From Ignavibacteriota bacterium (GTDB taxonomy: Bacteria; Bacteroidota; Ignavibacteria; Tepidaquicellales; Tepidaquicellaceae): 17,078 bases of DNA. The DNA is taken from NCBI GenBank assembly GCA_003135995.1, contig PNBM01000291.1:1-17078 (forward strand), read 5' to 3'. Below, in pieces: positions 1 through 7,525 of the stretch. Position 1 is the first letter of the stretch. Every line of letters starts with the position of its first letter. The notes under the pieces were generated by a model. The model had not been told where the DNA came from, did not search any database, and worked only from the letters and a program-made list of their open reading frames with translations. Position numbers and translations under genes: made by a program.

Positions 1-892
1 CATAAGGATTATTTAAATTCATTGAGTGTAATTTATCCAGTATTATTCCGGATATATCTTTTAAAGGTCTTCCGCTCAATCCGCCGGTCTCATCCAAATC
101 CGATATCAAGTCATATCTTGTAATTGTTGTGTTGGTGGCAACAATTCCGCACAGGTCGTATTTGGCAACTAATAAAAATATATGCTCTATTTCTTCATTT
201 GTTAGGTCGGGTGCGATTTTCAAAAATATGTTTTTTGGCAAAACCGAGTATTTTTCTGCCTGTTCTATATTTGTTAAGGTAATTACATCAAGTAAACTAT
301 CGAGATATTCGTCTGTTTGCAGGATTCTCAGGTTCTCGGTATTGGGTGAAGAAATATTCACAGTAAAGAAATCTGCAACATCAAAAAGTTTTTCAATACA
401 GATTTTGTAATCTTCCGATGCATTTTCAATTTGTGTGTCTTTATTTTTTCCGATATTAACGCCTATTAAAAAATCAGAGGATATCTTTTTTCTCGCCTTC
501 AGAATATTTTCTCTGATTATATCCGCGCCCGAATTATTAAACCCCATTCTGTTAATTAGTGCTTTGTCTTTTACCAGCCTGAAAAGCCTCGGTTTCGGGT
601 TTCCCGGTTGTGGTAACGGAGTAACGGTACCGACCTCAATGTGAGAAAATCCGATAGCATCAAAAAACCTGATGGCTATTCCGTCTTTATCGAGCCCCGC
701 TGCAATACCAACACGGTTTCTGAACTTTAAACCTTTAATTTCAATCTCATCCCATACCTCTTTAGGCGAATATAAAAATTTAAATAAAGGGTAAAAGAAT
801 TTAAGTCTGGAAATTATATTAAATATTAAGTCGTGTGCGGACTCAGGGTTGAGAAGAAATAAAATCGGTCTGATAAATATTTTATATATCAT
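1..892 (-). CDS. pyrD: Dihydroorotate dehydrogenase (quinone), class 2, C-terminus off the left edge
   Basis: Oxidises dihydroorotate to orotate in de novo pyrimidine synthesis, using FMN and passing electrons to membrane quinone. Reading down from ATG at 892-890 gives 297 codons without a stop. The N-terminus (MIYKIFIRPILFLLNPESAH) is the short membrane-associating helix pair typical of class 2 enzymes. It is followed by the FMN/substrate motifs GIAAGLDKDG, IEVGTVTP, NRMGFNNSG and VNISSPNT (a serine is the class 2 catalytic base), then IVATNTT and GGLSGRP near the edge. E. coli PyrD is about 336 residues, so roughly 40 C-terminal residues lie outside the window. No strong Shine-Dalgarno precedes the start. 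The gene is divergent from the T9SS gene at 1299. Class 2 rather than class 1 is supported by the N-terminal extension and the serine motif. Confidence 0.94.
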   Translation of the reverse strand, partial: MIYKIFIRPILFLLNPESAHDLIFNIISRLKFFYPLFKFLYSPKEVWDEIEIKGLKFRNRVGIAAGLDKDGIAIRFFDAIGFSHIEVGTVTPLPQPGNPKPRLFRLVKDKALINRMGFNNSGADIIRENILKARKKISSDFLIGVNIGKNKDTQIENASEDYKICIEKLFDVADFFTVNISSPNTENLRILQTDEYLDSLLDVITLTNIEQAEKYSVLPKNIFLKIAPDLTNEEIEHIFLLVAKYDLCGIVATNTTITRYDLISDLDETGGLSGRPLKDISGIILDKLHSMNLNNPY

Positions 893-1298
893 TCTTTTTA
901 AAATTCATATAAGCATTCAGCCTAAAATTAACTAAATAATAACACACTAAAAATAATAAAAGGTTTAGATATAAGAACTAAAAATGATAATAAACATTTT
1001 TATTAAAATAATAAATAACACGGATAAAAAACCACATTAATCAGGGAACAGATAAAAATATTGATTATCAATAATTTCTTTATTAGTTTTTCCGATATAA
1101 TAAATAATATTTTCGGAGGGATTAAAAACATAATCATATAAAATTCCAATATTCATTTTTATTTAGTCTTTGAATTAATTTTAAATCTCTTCAATTTGGT
1201 TATGTTTACTGAGAATTGTAAACTGAAAATATGTAATTCTGTCGAAAAATAAATCAAAGCCCAAAAAATATTTCAAAAAAAATATTAATAAAAATTTT
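893..1298. other. Divergent intergenic region between pyrD and the first T9SS gene
   Basis: A very AT-rich 406-bp spacer that must hold both divergent promoters. I see no gene in it and no convincing -35/-10 pair. The one distinct structure is the palindrome TATTGATTATCAATA at 1059-1073 (7-bp arms around one T), which could be an operator. No Shine-Dalgarno is visible before 1299. Confidence 0.4.
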
Positions 1299-2621
1299 AT
1301 GAAAAAAAGTATTTTAATTTTTATTTTTTTGATTATTTCGAATTATTCACTTTGTCAAACAGGCTGGATAAACCAGAGCACCTGTTTTCCTTCAAACAAT
1401 AATCATACATATAGTTCAATTTATGCTCTCAGCTCGTCGGTTTGTTATATGACGACCAGGCATTTATCAACACCAATGTTAGACTCGAATAACTATATGA
1501 TTTTTAAAACATCGAATGCGGGATTAAACTGGTCTTTAATTTCACAGGGAAACGGATATTATATAAGAGCCGTACAATTTATAAACGAAAATACTGCTTA
1601 TGCAGTTGGAGGACATTATTACTATTATCCGACTTTAGAAAATGATTATGGCCAGGTTGTAACGAAATCAACAAATGGCGGAGTTAACTGGGTAATTGTA
1701 TTTGAAATTGATATGCCGTTAATTAATTACTCGATTGAATATACAAGTTTATCATTCTTTGATGCAAATACAGGGTGGGTATGCGCCATGGACGGCGGAA
1801 TAAGAAAAACAACAAATGGAGGCATTAACTGGACAGCTCAAGTAACTCCAACAACATTCAATAAAACATCCATTCGTTTTGCAAATTCGCAGTACGGATG
1901 GGTAACCGGAAGCGGAGGAAACATTGCATATACAACGAACGGAGGAGTGAACTGGTTAATGCAAACATCGGGCACTACGAATAAATTGAATTCAGTATTA
2001 TTTATTGATTTAAATACGGGCTGGGCATGCGGACAGGGAGGTTCTATTTTAAAAACTGTTAACTCCGGTACTAACTGGATTTTCCAAAACTATAATACAA
2101 CGGATGTTTATAATTCACTGGCTTTCATAAATTCAAATTCGGGGTGGATTGCAGGAAACAACAAAGTGATTGCAACTACGAATGGCGGTAATAACTGGAC
2201 CGAGCAATTATCAAACAGTAATGCAAGTTTTGAGAGTATTTCATTTTGTAGTACTCAGGTAGGCTGGGTGTGCGGCTCGAGGAGTGTATACGCAACAACC
2301 AGCGGCGGCACTAACATTAAAAAAACAGGCACAAATATACCCGGTGCTTTTAAACTATATCAAAATTATCCGAATCCGTTTAATCCGGTCACGAAAATAA
2401 TGTTTGATATTCCCCCCTTTGAAGGGGGGAAAGGGGGGATGTTAGTTCTCAAAGTTTATAACATTCTCGGTAAAGAAATCGAGACACTTGTTAATGAAAA
2501 AAAATCACTTGGTACTTACGAAATAACTTTCGATGGAAACAGGTTTGCATCCGGAGTCTATTTCTATACTCTCTTTATTGATAAATTTTCAGAAACGAAA
2601 AAAATGTTGATTTTAAAATAG
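1299..2621 (+). CDS. Secreted YCF48-like beta-propeller protein with T9SS type A sorting domain
   Basis: A 440-residue exported protein of unknown specific role. Residues 1-19 form a Sec signal peptide (lysines, hydrophobic core, cut near SLC|Q). About six to seven repeats of the form TGWV-x-G-x(n)-KTTNGGxNW follow over residues 20-340. This is the YCF48/BNR pattern, expected to fold as a beta-propeller on the surface or outside the cell. The C-terminus (about 356-440) is a Por secretion tail with NYPNPFNPVTKI, VYNILGKEIETL, SGVYFY and a basic KKMLILK end; it targets the protein to the type IX secretion system and is normally removed. Residues 372-380 (PPFEGGKGG) come from a G/C-run palindrome and interrupt a strand-connecting loop that is short in the other three sorting domains here. 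Start choice rests on the signal peptide; there is no clear ribosome binding site. Confidence 0.88.
   Translation: MKKSILIFIFLIISNYSLCQTGWINQSTCFPSNNNHTYSSIYALSSSVCYMTTRHLSTPMLDSNNYMIFKTSNAGLNWSLISQGNGYYIRAVQFINENTAYAVGGHYYYYPTLENDYGQVVTKSTNGGVNWVIVFEIDMPLINYSIEYTSLSFFDANTGWVCAMDGGIRKTTNGGINWTAQVTPTTFNKTSIRFANSQYGWVTGSGGNIAYTTNGGVNWLMQTSGTTNKLNSVLFIDLNTGWACGQGGSILKTVNSGTNWIFQNYNTTDVYNSLAFINSNSGWIAGNNKVIATTNGGNNWTEQLSNSNASFESISFCSTQVGWVCGSRSVYATTSGGTNIKKTGTNIPGAFKLYQNYPNPFNPVTKIMFDIPPFEGGKGGMLVLKVYNILGKEIETLVNEKKSLGTYEITFDGNRFASGVYFYTLFIDKFSETKKMLILK
2412..2438. repeat. GC-rich palindromic element inserted in frame in a T9SS sorting domain
   Basis: The run CCCCCCTTTGAAGGGGGG (2412-2429) is a near-perfect hairpin, followed by AAAGGGGGG (2430-2438), a second G-run that could pair with the same C-run. 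In an otherwise AT-rich gene this 27-bp block (nine codons) is compositionally foreign. It is read as PPFEGGKGG and leaves the frame intact. It sits between the DIP and LVLKVYN strands, where the other three paralogous domains have only about three residues. No second copy occurs in this window. Confidence 0.7.
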
Positions 2622-3090
2622 TAAATTTATTAAATTCCTGAAACCCTTACAAAGTCTCGCATTGGGCCCGGATAGACATCCTGCCTTTTAAATTTTTGTT
2701 TTAAAAGAGAGAAAAATAAAGTTAAATATTTCGTTATTATTGAATCCCTGAAATATGTCTCTGTATTTACGAGTTTTAAATTATTTATTAACAAAAATTT
2801 TTAAATTAACAAAAAAATCCAACGGAAAAATTATATCTTGTAATGAGAAATTAAGTTTTAATGTGAGAAAAGCAATTAAAATTTCAAACTACTGTAATTG
2901 TTTAATATAAAAAAATTTCACCCTCCGAATTTGGTCTGCCCAAATGTTAAAGTTTCATTTTGAGATTTCTATAAATTCTTTCAAAGTATTGTTATAGACC
3001 AAATTAAATACTTAATCATCATAGATAAATTTAATTCAGATTCTTTCACGAAAAAGTTGTTGTAAATTTTCAGAATGGGAAAAATTAATA

Positions 3091-3125
3091 TTCGAATTCG
3101 AACAAATTTCCGACATTATTCGGAA
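3091..3125. promoter_or_regulatory. Two adjacent palindromes upstream of the sigma-54 promoter, possible activator sites
   Basis: TTCGAATTCGAA at 3091-3102 is a perfect 12-bp palindrome. TTCCGA (3108-3113) and TCGGAA (3120-3125) form a perfect 6-bp inverted repeat with a 6-bp gap. They lie roughly 45-80 bp upstream of the expected start site of the sigma-54 promoter. That is where an enhancer-binding protein could bind, although such sites are often further upstream. Assignment as activator sites is inference. Confidence 0.35.
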
Positions 3126-3143
3126 TATTCCTTTCGTTTTTTC

Positions 3144-3159
3144 TGGCACGGCAATTGCA
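3144..3159 (+). promoter_or_regulatory. Sigma-54 (RpoN) promoter
   Basis: TGGCACG-GCAA-TTGCA matches the RpoN consensus TGGCACR-N4-TTGCW at every defined position, with GG at 3145-3146 and GC at 3157-3158 in the required spacing. Transcription would begin near 3170, giving a leader of about 40 nt before the ATG at 3209. It implies that the glycosidase-like gene downstream is under an ATP-dependent activator. Confidence 0.75.
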
Positions 3160-3195
3160 ACAACTAAGATAAAAGTTTTAGTAACAAAATCTAGT

Positions 3196-3201
3196 AAGGA
3201 G
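3196..3201 (+). promoter_or_regulatory. Ribosome binding site fixing the start at 3209
   Basis: AAGGAG ends 7 nt before ATG at 3209. It is the clearest Shine-Dalgarno in the window, where most genes lack one, and it supports this start together with the signal peptide that begins there. Confidence 0.75.
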
Positions 3202-3208
3202 CAATTCA

Positions 3209-4381
3209 ATGAAAAAAATATTAGCAATTTTAATGACAGTCTTTTTCATGGCTCAGATAACGAATGCAACAACAATTGACACAACCAGGATATACGGAGT
3301 TACCATAGACGGGATAGGTAAACTTCCCGGAATAGTAACATCATTATCAACTATGTGTAAAAAACCAACCACGCGCATAGTATTCGACGAAAACGTTCCT
3401 GCAACTAATTATGTTAATGCAGTGAACCAGATTCATCCTATAAGTTTTATTATGGGGGAAATTCTTGATAGTTATTATATGAAAACGTATAATTTACAAC
3501 AGTACACAGACAGGACAAATGAATATTTAAATTTACTCGGTGATAAAGTAGATATTTGGGAAATCGGTAACGAAGTAAACGGCGAATGGTGCGGAACAAT
3601 AAGCGATGTTGTAGCAAAAATAAATTCCTGTTATAATATTGTGAAAGCTAATAACAAGAAAACAGAGCTTACACTATATTATAATTACAATTGCTATTCA
3701 AACAAAAACAATGAAATGTTCACCTGGGTAAAAAATAACGTTTCCACGACTATGAAAAACGGTCTCGATTACGTTTTGGTTTCCTATTACGAAGATGATT
3801 GTAACGGTTATCAACCCAACTGGCAAAAAATGATGGATAGCCTTCACGTGCTGTTCCCGAATTCAAAAATCGGTATTGGTGAATGCGGTACTAACAAAGC
3901 AACCAAAAAAGCAGCATATATAAGTAAATATTATTCCATTAAAGTAACTACACCGAATTTTATCGGCGGATGTTTCTGGTGGTATTACAGGCAGGATTGC
4001 ACTCCTAAAACAAAAGCCTTGTGGGCAAATATGGATGCGGCTTTTGTAAAAGCGTTTACAGGCGCACTTCCGGAATCACCGGCACCGGTAGCTGCCGAAC
4101 AGGAAGGTGTTACAAACACTAAAGTAATTCTGAAAGATAATTACCCGAATCCGTTTAATCCGACAACAAGAATATCTTATTCACTTCCACAGGAATCATT
4201 TGTAACATTAAAAATATATGATGCCGTCGGAAGAGAAATTGCAACTCTTGTAAACGGGTTAAAATCTGAAGGTGAATATTCAGTTGACTTCAATGCGGGA
4301 TCATTTGCAAGCGGTTTTTATTTCTATAAGCTTGAAGCAGGGAATGTAACGCAGGTTAAAAAAATGATGCTGATAAAATAA
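3209..4381 (+). CDS. Secreted clan A glycoside hydrolase-like (TIM-barrel) protein with T9SS sorting domain
   Basis: A 390-residue exported, probably carbohydrate-active enzyme. Residues 1-20 are a signal peptide (MKKILAIL...ITNA). The catalytic part, about 25-285, reads like a small (beta/alpha)8 barrel of the clan A type. WEIGNEVNG places Glu122 after an Asn, as for the general acid/base at the end of strand 4. IGIGECG places Glu225 as the nucleophile of strand 7, and FWWYYR (about 256-261) follows like strand 8. The exact GH family is not resolved. Residues 290-300 are a Pro/Ala/Glu linker, and about 308-390 is the sorting tail (NYPNPFNPTTRI, IYDAVGREIATL, ASGFYFYKL, KKMMLIK). It is preceded by a sigma-54 promoter and a good ribosome binding site and followed by a terminator, so it is probably monocistronic. 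At about 260 residues the barrel is short for the family. Confidence 0.78.
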   Translation: MKKILAILMTVFFMAQITNATTIDTTRIYGVTIDGIGKLPGIVTSLSTMCKKPTTRIVFDENVPATNYVNAVNQIHPISFIMGEILDSYYMKTYNLQQYTDRTNEYLNLLGDKVDIWEIGNEVNGEWCGTISDVVAKINSCYNIVKANNKKTELTLYYNYNCYSNKNNEMFTWVKNNVSTTMKNGLDYVLVSYYEDDCNGYQPNWQKMMDSLHVLFPNSKIGIGECGTNKATKKAAYISKYYSIKVTTPNFIGGCFWWYYRQDCTPKTKALWANMDAAFVKAFTGALPESPAPVAAEQEGVTNTKVILKDNYPNPFNPTTRISYSLPQESFVTLKIYDAVGREIATLVNGLKSEGEYSVDFNAGSFASGFYFYKLEAGNVTQVKKMMLIK

Positions 4382-4402
4382 TTTTCTCAGCCGGAAGAAT
4401 TT

Positions 4403-4439
4403 AAAAAGCACTGCATCCAAAAGGTAGTGCTTTTTTTTT
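4403..4439. terminator. Bidirectional intrinsic terminator between convergent genes
   Basis: AAAAGCACTGC (4404-4414) pairs with GGTAGTGCTTTT (4423-4434) as an 11-bp stem (one G-T pair) around a 9-nt loop. It ends in a nine-T run on the plus strand and in TTTTT on the minus strand. It lies between genes ending at 4381 (plus) and 4516 (minus), so it can serve both. Confidence 0.88.
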
Positions 4440-4515
4440 ATTGCTTGACACAATTTTATAAAACGAAAAAGAAGTTAATAACTAAAAATGTCTAAGTGTT
4501 CATTAAAATCATATT

Positions 4516-5442
4516 TTATTTCCGCTCTTCCAAAAATTCTGATATAACTGAAGATATCATTTCGGAATAATACTTTGCCCCTTTTGAATTTAAATGTGTA
4601 AAGTCTGCAAAATTTCCCGGATAATCCGAGAAATTATTATCATTTGAATAATCAATAAATTTTATATCGCCATTTTTAATATTTTCCATCAGGATATTTT
4701 TACCTACGGTATAATTAATATCCTTTTCATATTTGAATAACGGAGAATTTATTATAAGCAAATGAATTTTTTTCTCGGTACATATCTTTACAAATTTTTG
4801 GAATGTAACAACCTTATTTGAATCAATTTCCGGATGATTATCATTAGTCGTAATTGTATTCGCCGTATTATTTGTATCAATAAAGGCGTCTAACGGATCA
4901 AAACCCGACAACAGGATTGTGTTATTTACTTTTTTAAAATGCTGGGCAAAATAATCGTAGATGCAGGAATTATAGGGATATATTTTGGACAAAAATTTTA
5001 TTTTCTCATTAGGACTCTTCATCAAAATTATTTTGTCTACCTCGGGATTTAACTTAAAATACGGAAGCATTACTTTAAGATTTTCGTAATCTATTGAATA
5101 TTTGAAAAAATCCACCGGAGAAAATTCCAATATTATTAAATCGGGACTGTATCTTTGCGTTATCATAAATAATTCGGAATAATGTAGAAGAATAGAATGT
5201 CCCCCGTCAACACCATAGTTAAAACAGGTGCGATTTGTGTTTTTTGTTATTATTGCAGGATTAAAATGATGTAACGCTCTCGAATTACCCAATATTATAA
5301 TTTTTTCATCGGCATTATAAAAAGCCCGGTTCAATGAATATATAATACCCCCGCCGGTATTATTGTAAAGGTATTTTAATGAACTGCCAATGACAAAGTC
5401 CAGAATAATTATAAGTATTATTATAGATATTATTTTTTTCAA
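4516..5442 (-). CDS. Membrane-anchored SGNH/GDSL-fold protein, partner of an MBOAT O-acyltransferase
   Basis: A 308-residue protein with an N-terminal membrane anchor (about 3-20) and an extracytoplasmic SGNH-type domain. LGNSRALHHFNP puts Ser54 in the block I position, FNYGVDGG (about 74-81) fits block II/III, and DFTHLNSKGAKYYS puts Asp280 and His283 in the block V D-x-x-H pair. Proteins of this kind accompany MBOAT acyltransferases and pass the acyl group to an extracellular glycan or act as its esterase. The start codon is TTG (5442-5440), overlapping the upstream gene's TGA as TTGA; no ATG occurs until residue 93, so the signal anchor requires this TTG. No Shine-Dalgarno precedes it, which points to translation coupled to the MBOAT gene. 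The polymer modified is unknown, since no glycan synthesis genes are adjacent. Confidence 0.82.
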   Translation of the reverse strand: MKKIISIIILIIILDFVIGSSLKYLYNNTGGGIIYSLNRAFYNADEKIIILGNSRALHHFNPAIITKNTNRTCFNYGVDGGHSILLHYSELFMITQRYSPDLIILEFSPVDFFKYSIDYENLKVMLPYFKLNPEVDKIILMKSPNEKIKFLSKIYPYNSCIYDYFAQHFKKVNNTILLSGFDPLDAFIDTNNTANTITTNDNHPEIDSNKVVTFQKFVKICTEKKIHLLIINSPLFKYEKDINYTVGKNILMENIKNGDIKFIDYSNDNNFSDYPGNFADFTHLNSKGAKYYSEMISSVISEFLEERK

Positions 5443-6833
5443 AATTTAAAATATATAAATTGGCTTCCGTCCAGCACGCCTATTACAAGAATAATAATTA
5501 CAAGAAAAACATATGACAATATTTCTTTAAAACTGTTGTCATATTCGGGAATTTCAGATTTTTTTAAACGAGTCTCCTGCAAAAATTCAAACAGTAATAA
5601 AATAATTATTCCAAATCCCGCATAGAAAAATCCTTTCTTTCCCCCTTCTATAAATAAACTTCCCGGTTTCGTAAATATATTCACGGCAACGGTAAAAGCA
5701 TCATTCAGGCTGAGCCTGAATAACAGCCATGAAAAATTAATTACAATAAAACTAAATGCAATTTGAAAACTTCTGCGTAATGTTTTGTGTTTTGATAATC
5801 CCGTCCTGTAACTTAATTTCCCGCGAATTTTTTTTGTAAAAAGAGACAAAGATATTACTATACTCCAGAATATTCCCCATACTAAATAATTAATTTCAAT
5901 TCCGTGCCATAAACCGCATAACGAAAAAGTTATAAATGTGCTGATAAAATATACTAACTTAAGTTTTTTCCCTTTAAATATTTTTGTGAGTTTATAAGAA
6001 ACAGGAAGAAACACATAATCTCTTAAAAAAAGCGATAACGATATGTGCCACCTGTTCCAGAATTCTCTTAAACTAAATAAAAAATATGGACGGTTAAAAT
6101 TTTGTATCAGGTTTATTCCAAACATTTTTGCACTGCCCAAAGCTATATCCGTGTATCCGGAAAAATCAGTATAAATCTGAATCGTATATAAGAAAAGAGC
6201 CAGCAGGTAAGTTTTTCCGTTGTATTGATGTACATCCGAGAAAACCACATTTGTATAAATTGCAAGCCTGTCGGCGATAACTAATTTTTTAAACAGACCC
6301 CAGATTATAAATTTTATTCCTATGTAAATATTTTCCGAATTGATTTTATCCGGTAATTTTAGCTGTGAAAATAATCCCGCGGGTTTTTCTATCGGTCCCT
6401 GTGCTACTTTAGGAAAAAATAATCCCGCAGTCAAAAAAATACCAAAATTTGTATTAACGGCAGAATTATTTCTGTATACTTCTATATCATAAGCAATTAA
6501 AGGCAATACAAGATATGATAAACCCAGCGGATAAGGAATAATCGGGGATGCAAAAAATTTAAATAAAAATAATACAGCTATATTTAACATTACTATCACT
6601 GAAGTCAGAAATAATTTTGTTTTTACGCCTATTTGTTTTTTTACAATAAAACAGGTTAAATAATTAAATATTATTAACGAAACAAATAAAATAATATTTG
6701 AAGACGGAAGTGAATAATAATAAAATGAGCTGAACAACAATATAACAAGCCACTTGAATCGGTTTGGAAAAAAATAAATCAGGAACACACTGATAGAAAG
6801 GAAAAATATATAATTTAATGAGTTGAAAAACAT
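5439..6833 (-). CDS. MBOAT family membrane O-acyltransferase (AlgI/DltB-like)
   Basis: A 464-residue polytopic membrane protein with about ten hydrophobic segments along its length, a normal size for bacterial MBOAT proteins. It carries the family core: PKVAQGPIEKP (about 141-151), YTDFSGYTDIALG (221-233), NFNRPYFLFSLREFWNRWHISLS (245-267) and CGLWHG with the invariant His310. These enzymes move an acyl group, usually acetyl, from the cytoplasm across the membrane onto polysaccharide or teichoic acid. The next gene, an SGNH protein, overlaps its stop codon, so the two form one operon and a probable surface-glycan O-acylation module. The ATG at 6833 precedes the first membrane segment. A TTGACA-like sequence occurs about 100 bp upstream on the minus strand but I could not find a matching -10. 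Confidence 0.93.
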   Translation of the reverse strand: MFFNSLNYIFFLSISVFLIYFFPNRFKWLVILLFSSFYYYSLPSSNIILFVSLIIFNYLTCFIVKKQIGVKTKLFLTSVIVMLNIAVLFLFKFFASPIIPYPLGLSYLVLPLIAYDIEVYRNNSAVNTNFGIFLTAGLFFPKVAQGPIEKPAGLFSQLKLPDKINSENIYIGIKFIIWGLFKKLVIADRLAIYTNVVFSDVHQYNGKTYLLALFLYTIQIYTDFSGYTDIALGSAKMFGINLIQNFNRPYFLFSLREFWNRWHISLSLFLRDYVFLPVSYKLTKIFKGKKLKLVYFISTFITFSLCGLWHGIEINYLVWGIFWSIVISLSLFTKKIRGKLSYRTGLSKHKTLRRSFQIAFSFIVINFSWLLFRLSLNDAFTVAVNIFTKPGSLFIEGGKKGFFYAGFGIIILLLFEFLQETRLKKSEIPEYDNSFKEILSYVFLVIIILVIGVLDGSQFIYFKF

Positions 6834-6972
6834 ATTAATATATATTTATTATCATAATTAAGCGGTAAGATATGAAATATAAGAAATCTTGTAAATAAAA
6901 ATCAGTTCTGATTTCACAAGAACAAGTTTGTCAAAAGCAAATATAACTTGATGAACTTTATGAACTAATGAG

Positions 6973-7062
6973 TCGGAACGGTACCGATGTATCGGGACGA
7001 CCTCACAAGCTGACTTGTCAGAACGGTCCCGATGTATCGGGACAATCTCACAAGCTTACTTG
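6973..7062. repeat. Two 45-bp tandem repeats, each opening with the tRNA-Pro 3' end and carrying two hairpins
   Basis: Unit 1 is 6973-7017 and unit 2 is 7018-7062; they differ at few positions. Each starts with TC[G/A]GAACGG, the complement of the last nine bases of tRNA-Pro. Each contains GTCCCGAT-GT-ATCGGGAC (perfect in unit 2, one mismatch in unit 1) and ACAAG-N4-CTTGT. A third copy of the opening 9-mer begins exactly in phase at 7063, where it continues as the true tRNA fragment. Confidence 0.8.
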
Positions 7063-7104
7063 TCGGAACGGCTGGATTCGAACCCGCGACCTCCAGTTCC
7101 CAAA
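7063..7104 (-). pseudogene. tRNA-Pro 3'-half fragment (possible attachment-site remnant)
   Basis: 41 of 42 bases are identical to the 3' half of the complete tRNA-Pro at 11239-11313 and lie in the same orientation: discriminator base, acceptor strand, T arm, variable loop and anticodon 3' strand. Identity stops in the anticodon loop. The single change (7085, C for A) breaks a T-stem pair. A 3'-half duplicate ending in the anticodon loop is the classic footprint of tyrosine-recombinase integration into a tRNA gene. Weak similarity may continue for about 15 bases beyond the break (gcga-aacc), so an old decayed whole tRNA is an alternative. Confidence 0.8.
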
Positions 7105-7458
7105 CTTTCTGCGAAACCTTTTTTTTCTCAAATATTCTCACTTTTTTTATTCATTGTTAAACAGTTTCGCTAACATTTGTGCATCTTTTCCTAATATTTT
7201 CCATAAAAATAGTAAATATGATATCAAAACAAAAGTATTATATTCATAAGAAAAAAAATGGTTACTATTACCTTGTAATAGTATCAAATATCCCATACTT
7301 AGGCTATGTTTTATAGGTCAATAAAAAATAATGCAATCTGGTCTATTTGTGCAAAAACTGGGCTATCTGGGGAGGGTGTTTTGAGCTGTGTTTTAACGGA
7401 TTAACCTTCAAACTACTGAATTATACATTATTTTAAGTTTATGTATGATAAGGTTGTC

Positions 7459-7495
7459 AGATTTACCGGATATGCAAAGCATATCCGGTTAATCT
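7459..7495. repeat. Long inverted repeat after the 7526 gene (hairpin, possible transcript end)
   Basis: ACCGGATATGC-AAA-GCATATCCGGT (7465-7489) is a perfect 11-bp stem. AGATT/AATCT extends it by five pairs past a single T-T mismatch. It begins about 30 nt after the stop codon of the minus-strand gene. There is no T-run on either side, so it is not a standard intrinsic terminator. mRNA 3'-end protection or a protein-binding palindrome are alternatives. Confidence 0.6.
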
Positions 7496-7525
7496 CCTTC
7501 CCTTAATAATATATTAAAACTATCA

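Larger units (their letters stand above)
2622..3208. other. Intergenic region with sigma-54 promoter and inverted repeats
   Basis: A 587-bp spacer between two same-strand T9SS genes, with no supported gene. The left part has a weak AT-rich hairpin at 2685-2707 (CTTTTAAA/TTTAAAAG), a possible but poor terminator for the upstream gene. The right part holds the palindrome TTCGAATTCGAA (3091-3102), the inverted repeat TTCCGA-N6-TCGGAA (3108-3125), the sigma-54 element (3144-3159) and the ribosome binding site (3196-3201). The middle, about 2710-3050, shows nothing I can name. Confidence 0.55.
6834..7525. other. Intergenic region with tRNA fragment, tandem repeats and two hairpins
   Basis: A 692-bp region without a supported protein gene. 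From left to right it holds the MBOAT upstream region, two 45-bp tandem repeats (6973-7062), a tRNA-Pro 3' half (7063-7104), a 9-bp stem hairpin (TACTATTAC-CTT-GTAATAGTA, 7263-7283) and a long inverted repeat (7459-7495) just past the stop of the next minus-strand gene. The short reading frame at 6968-7249 follows the repeats and the tRNA remnant and is not a gene. Confidence 0.6.

Noticed and set aside
129..644. Two plus-strand reading frames inside pyrD
   Set aside because: They are opposite-strand shadows of the clearly coding pyrD frame.
3036..3227. Minus-strand 63-residue reading frame
   Set aside because: It covers the sigma-54 promoter and ribosome binding site of the opposite-strand gene and has no recognisable features.
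6968..7249. Plus-strand reading frame with a 15-residue repeat (NGxDVSGxxHKLTC)
   Set aside because: The repeat is the translation of 45-bp non-coding hairpin repeats and then of a tRNA fragment; there is no start signal or protein character.
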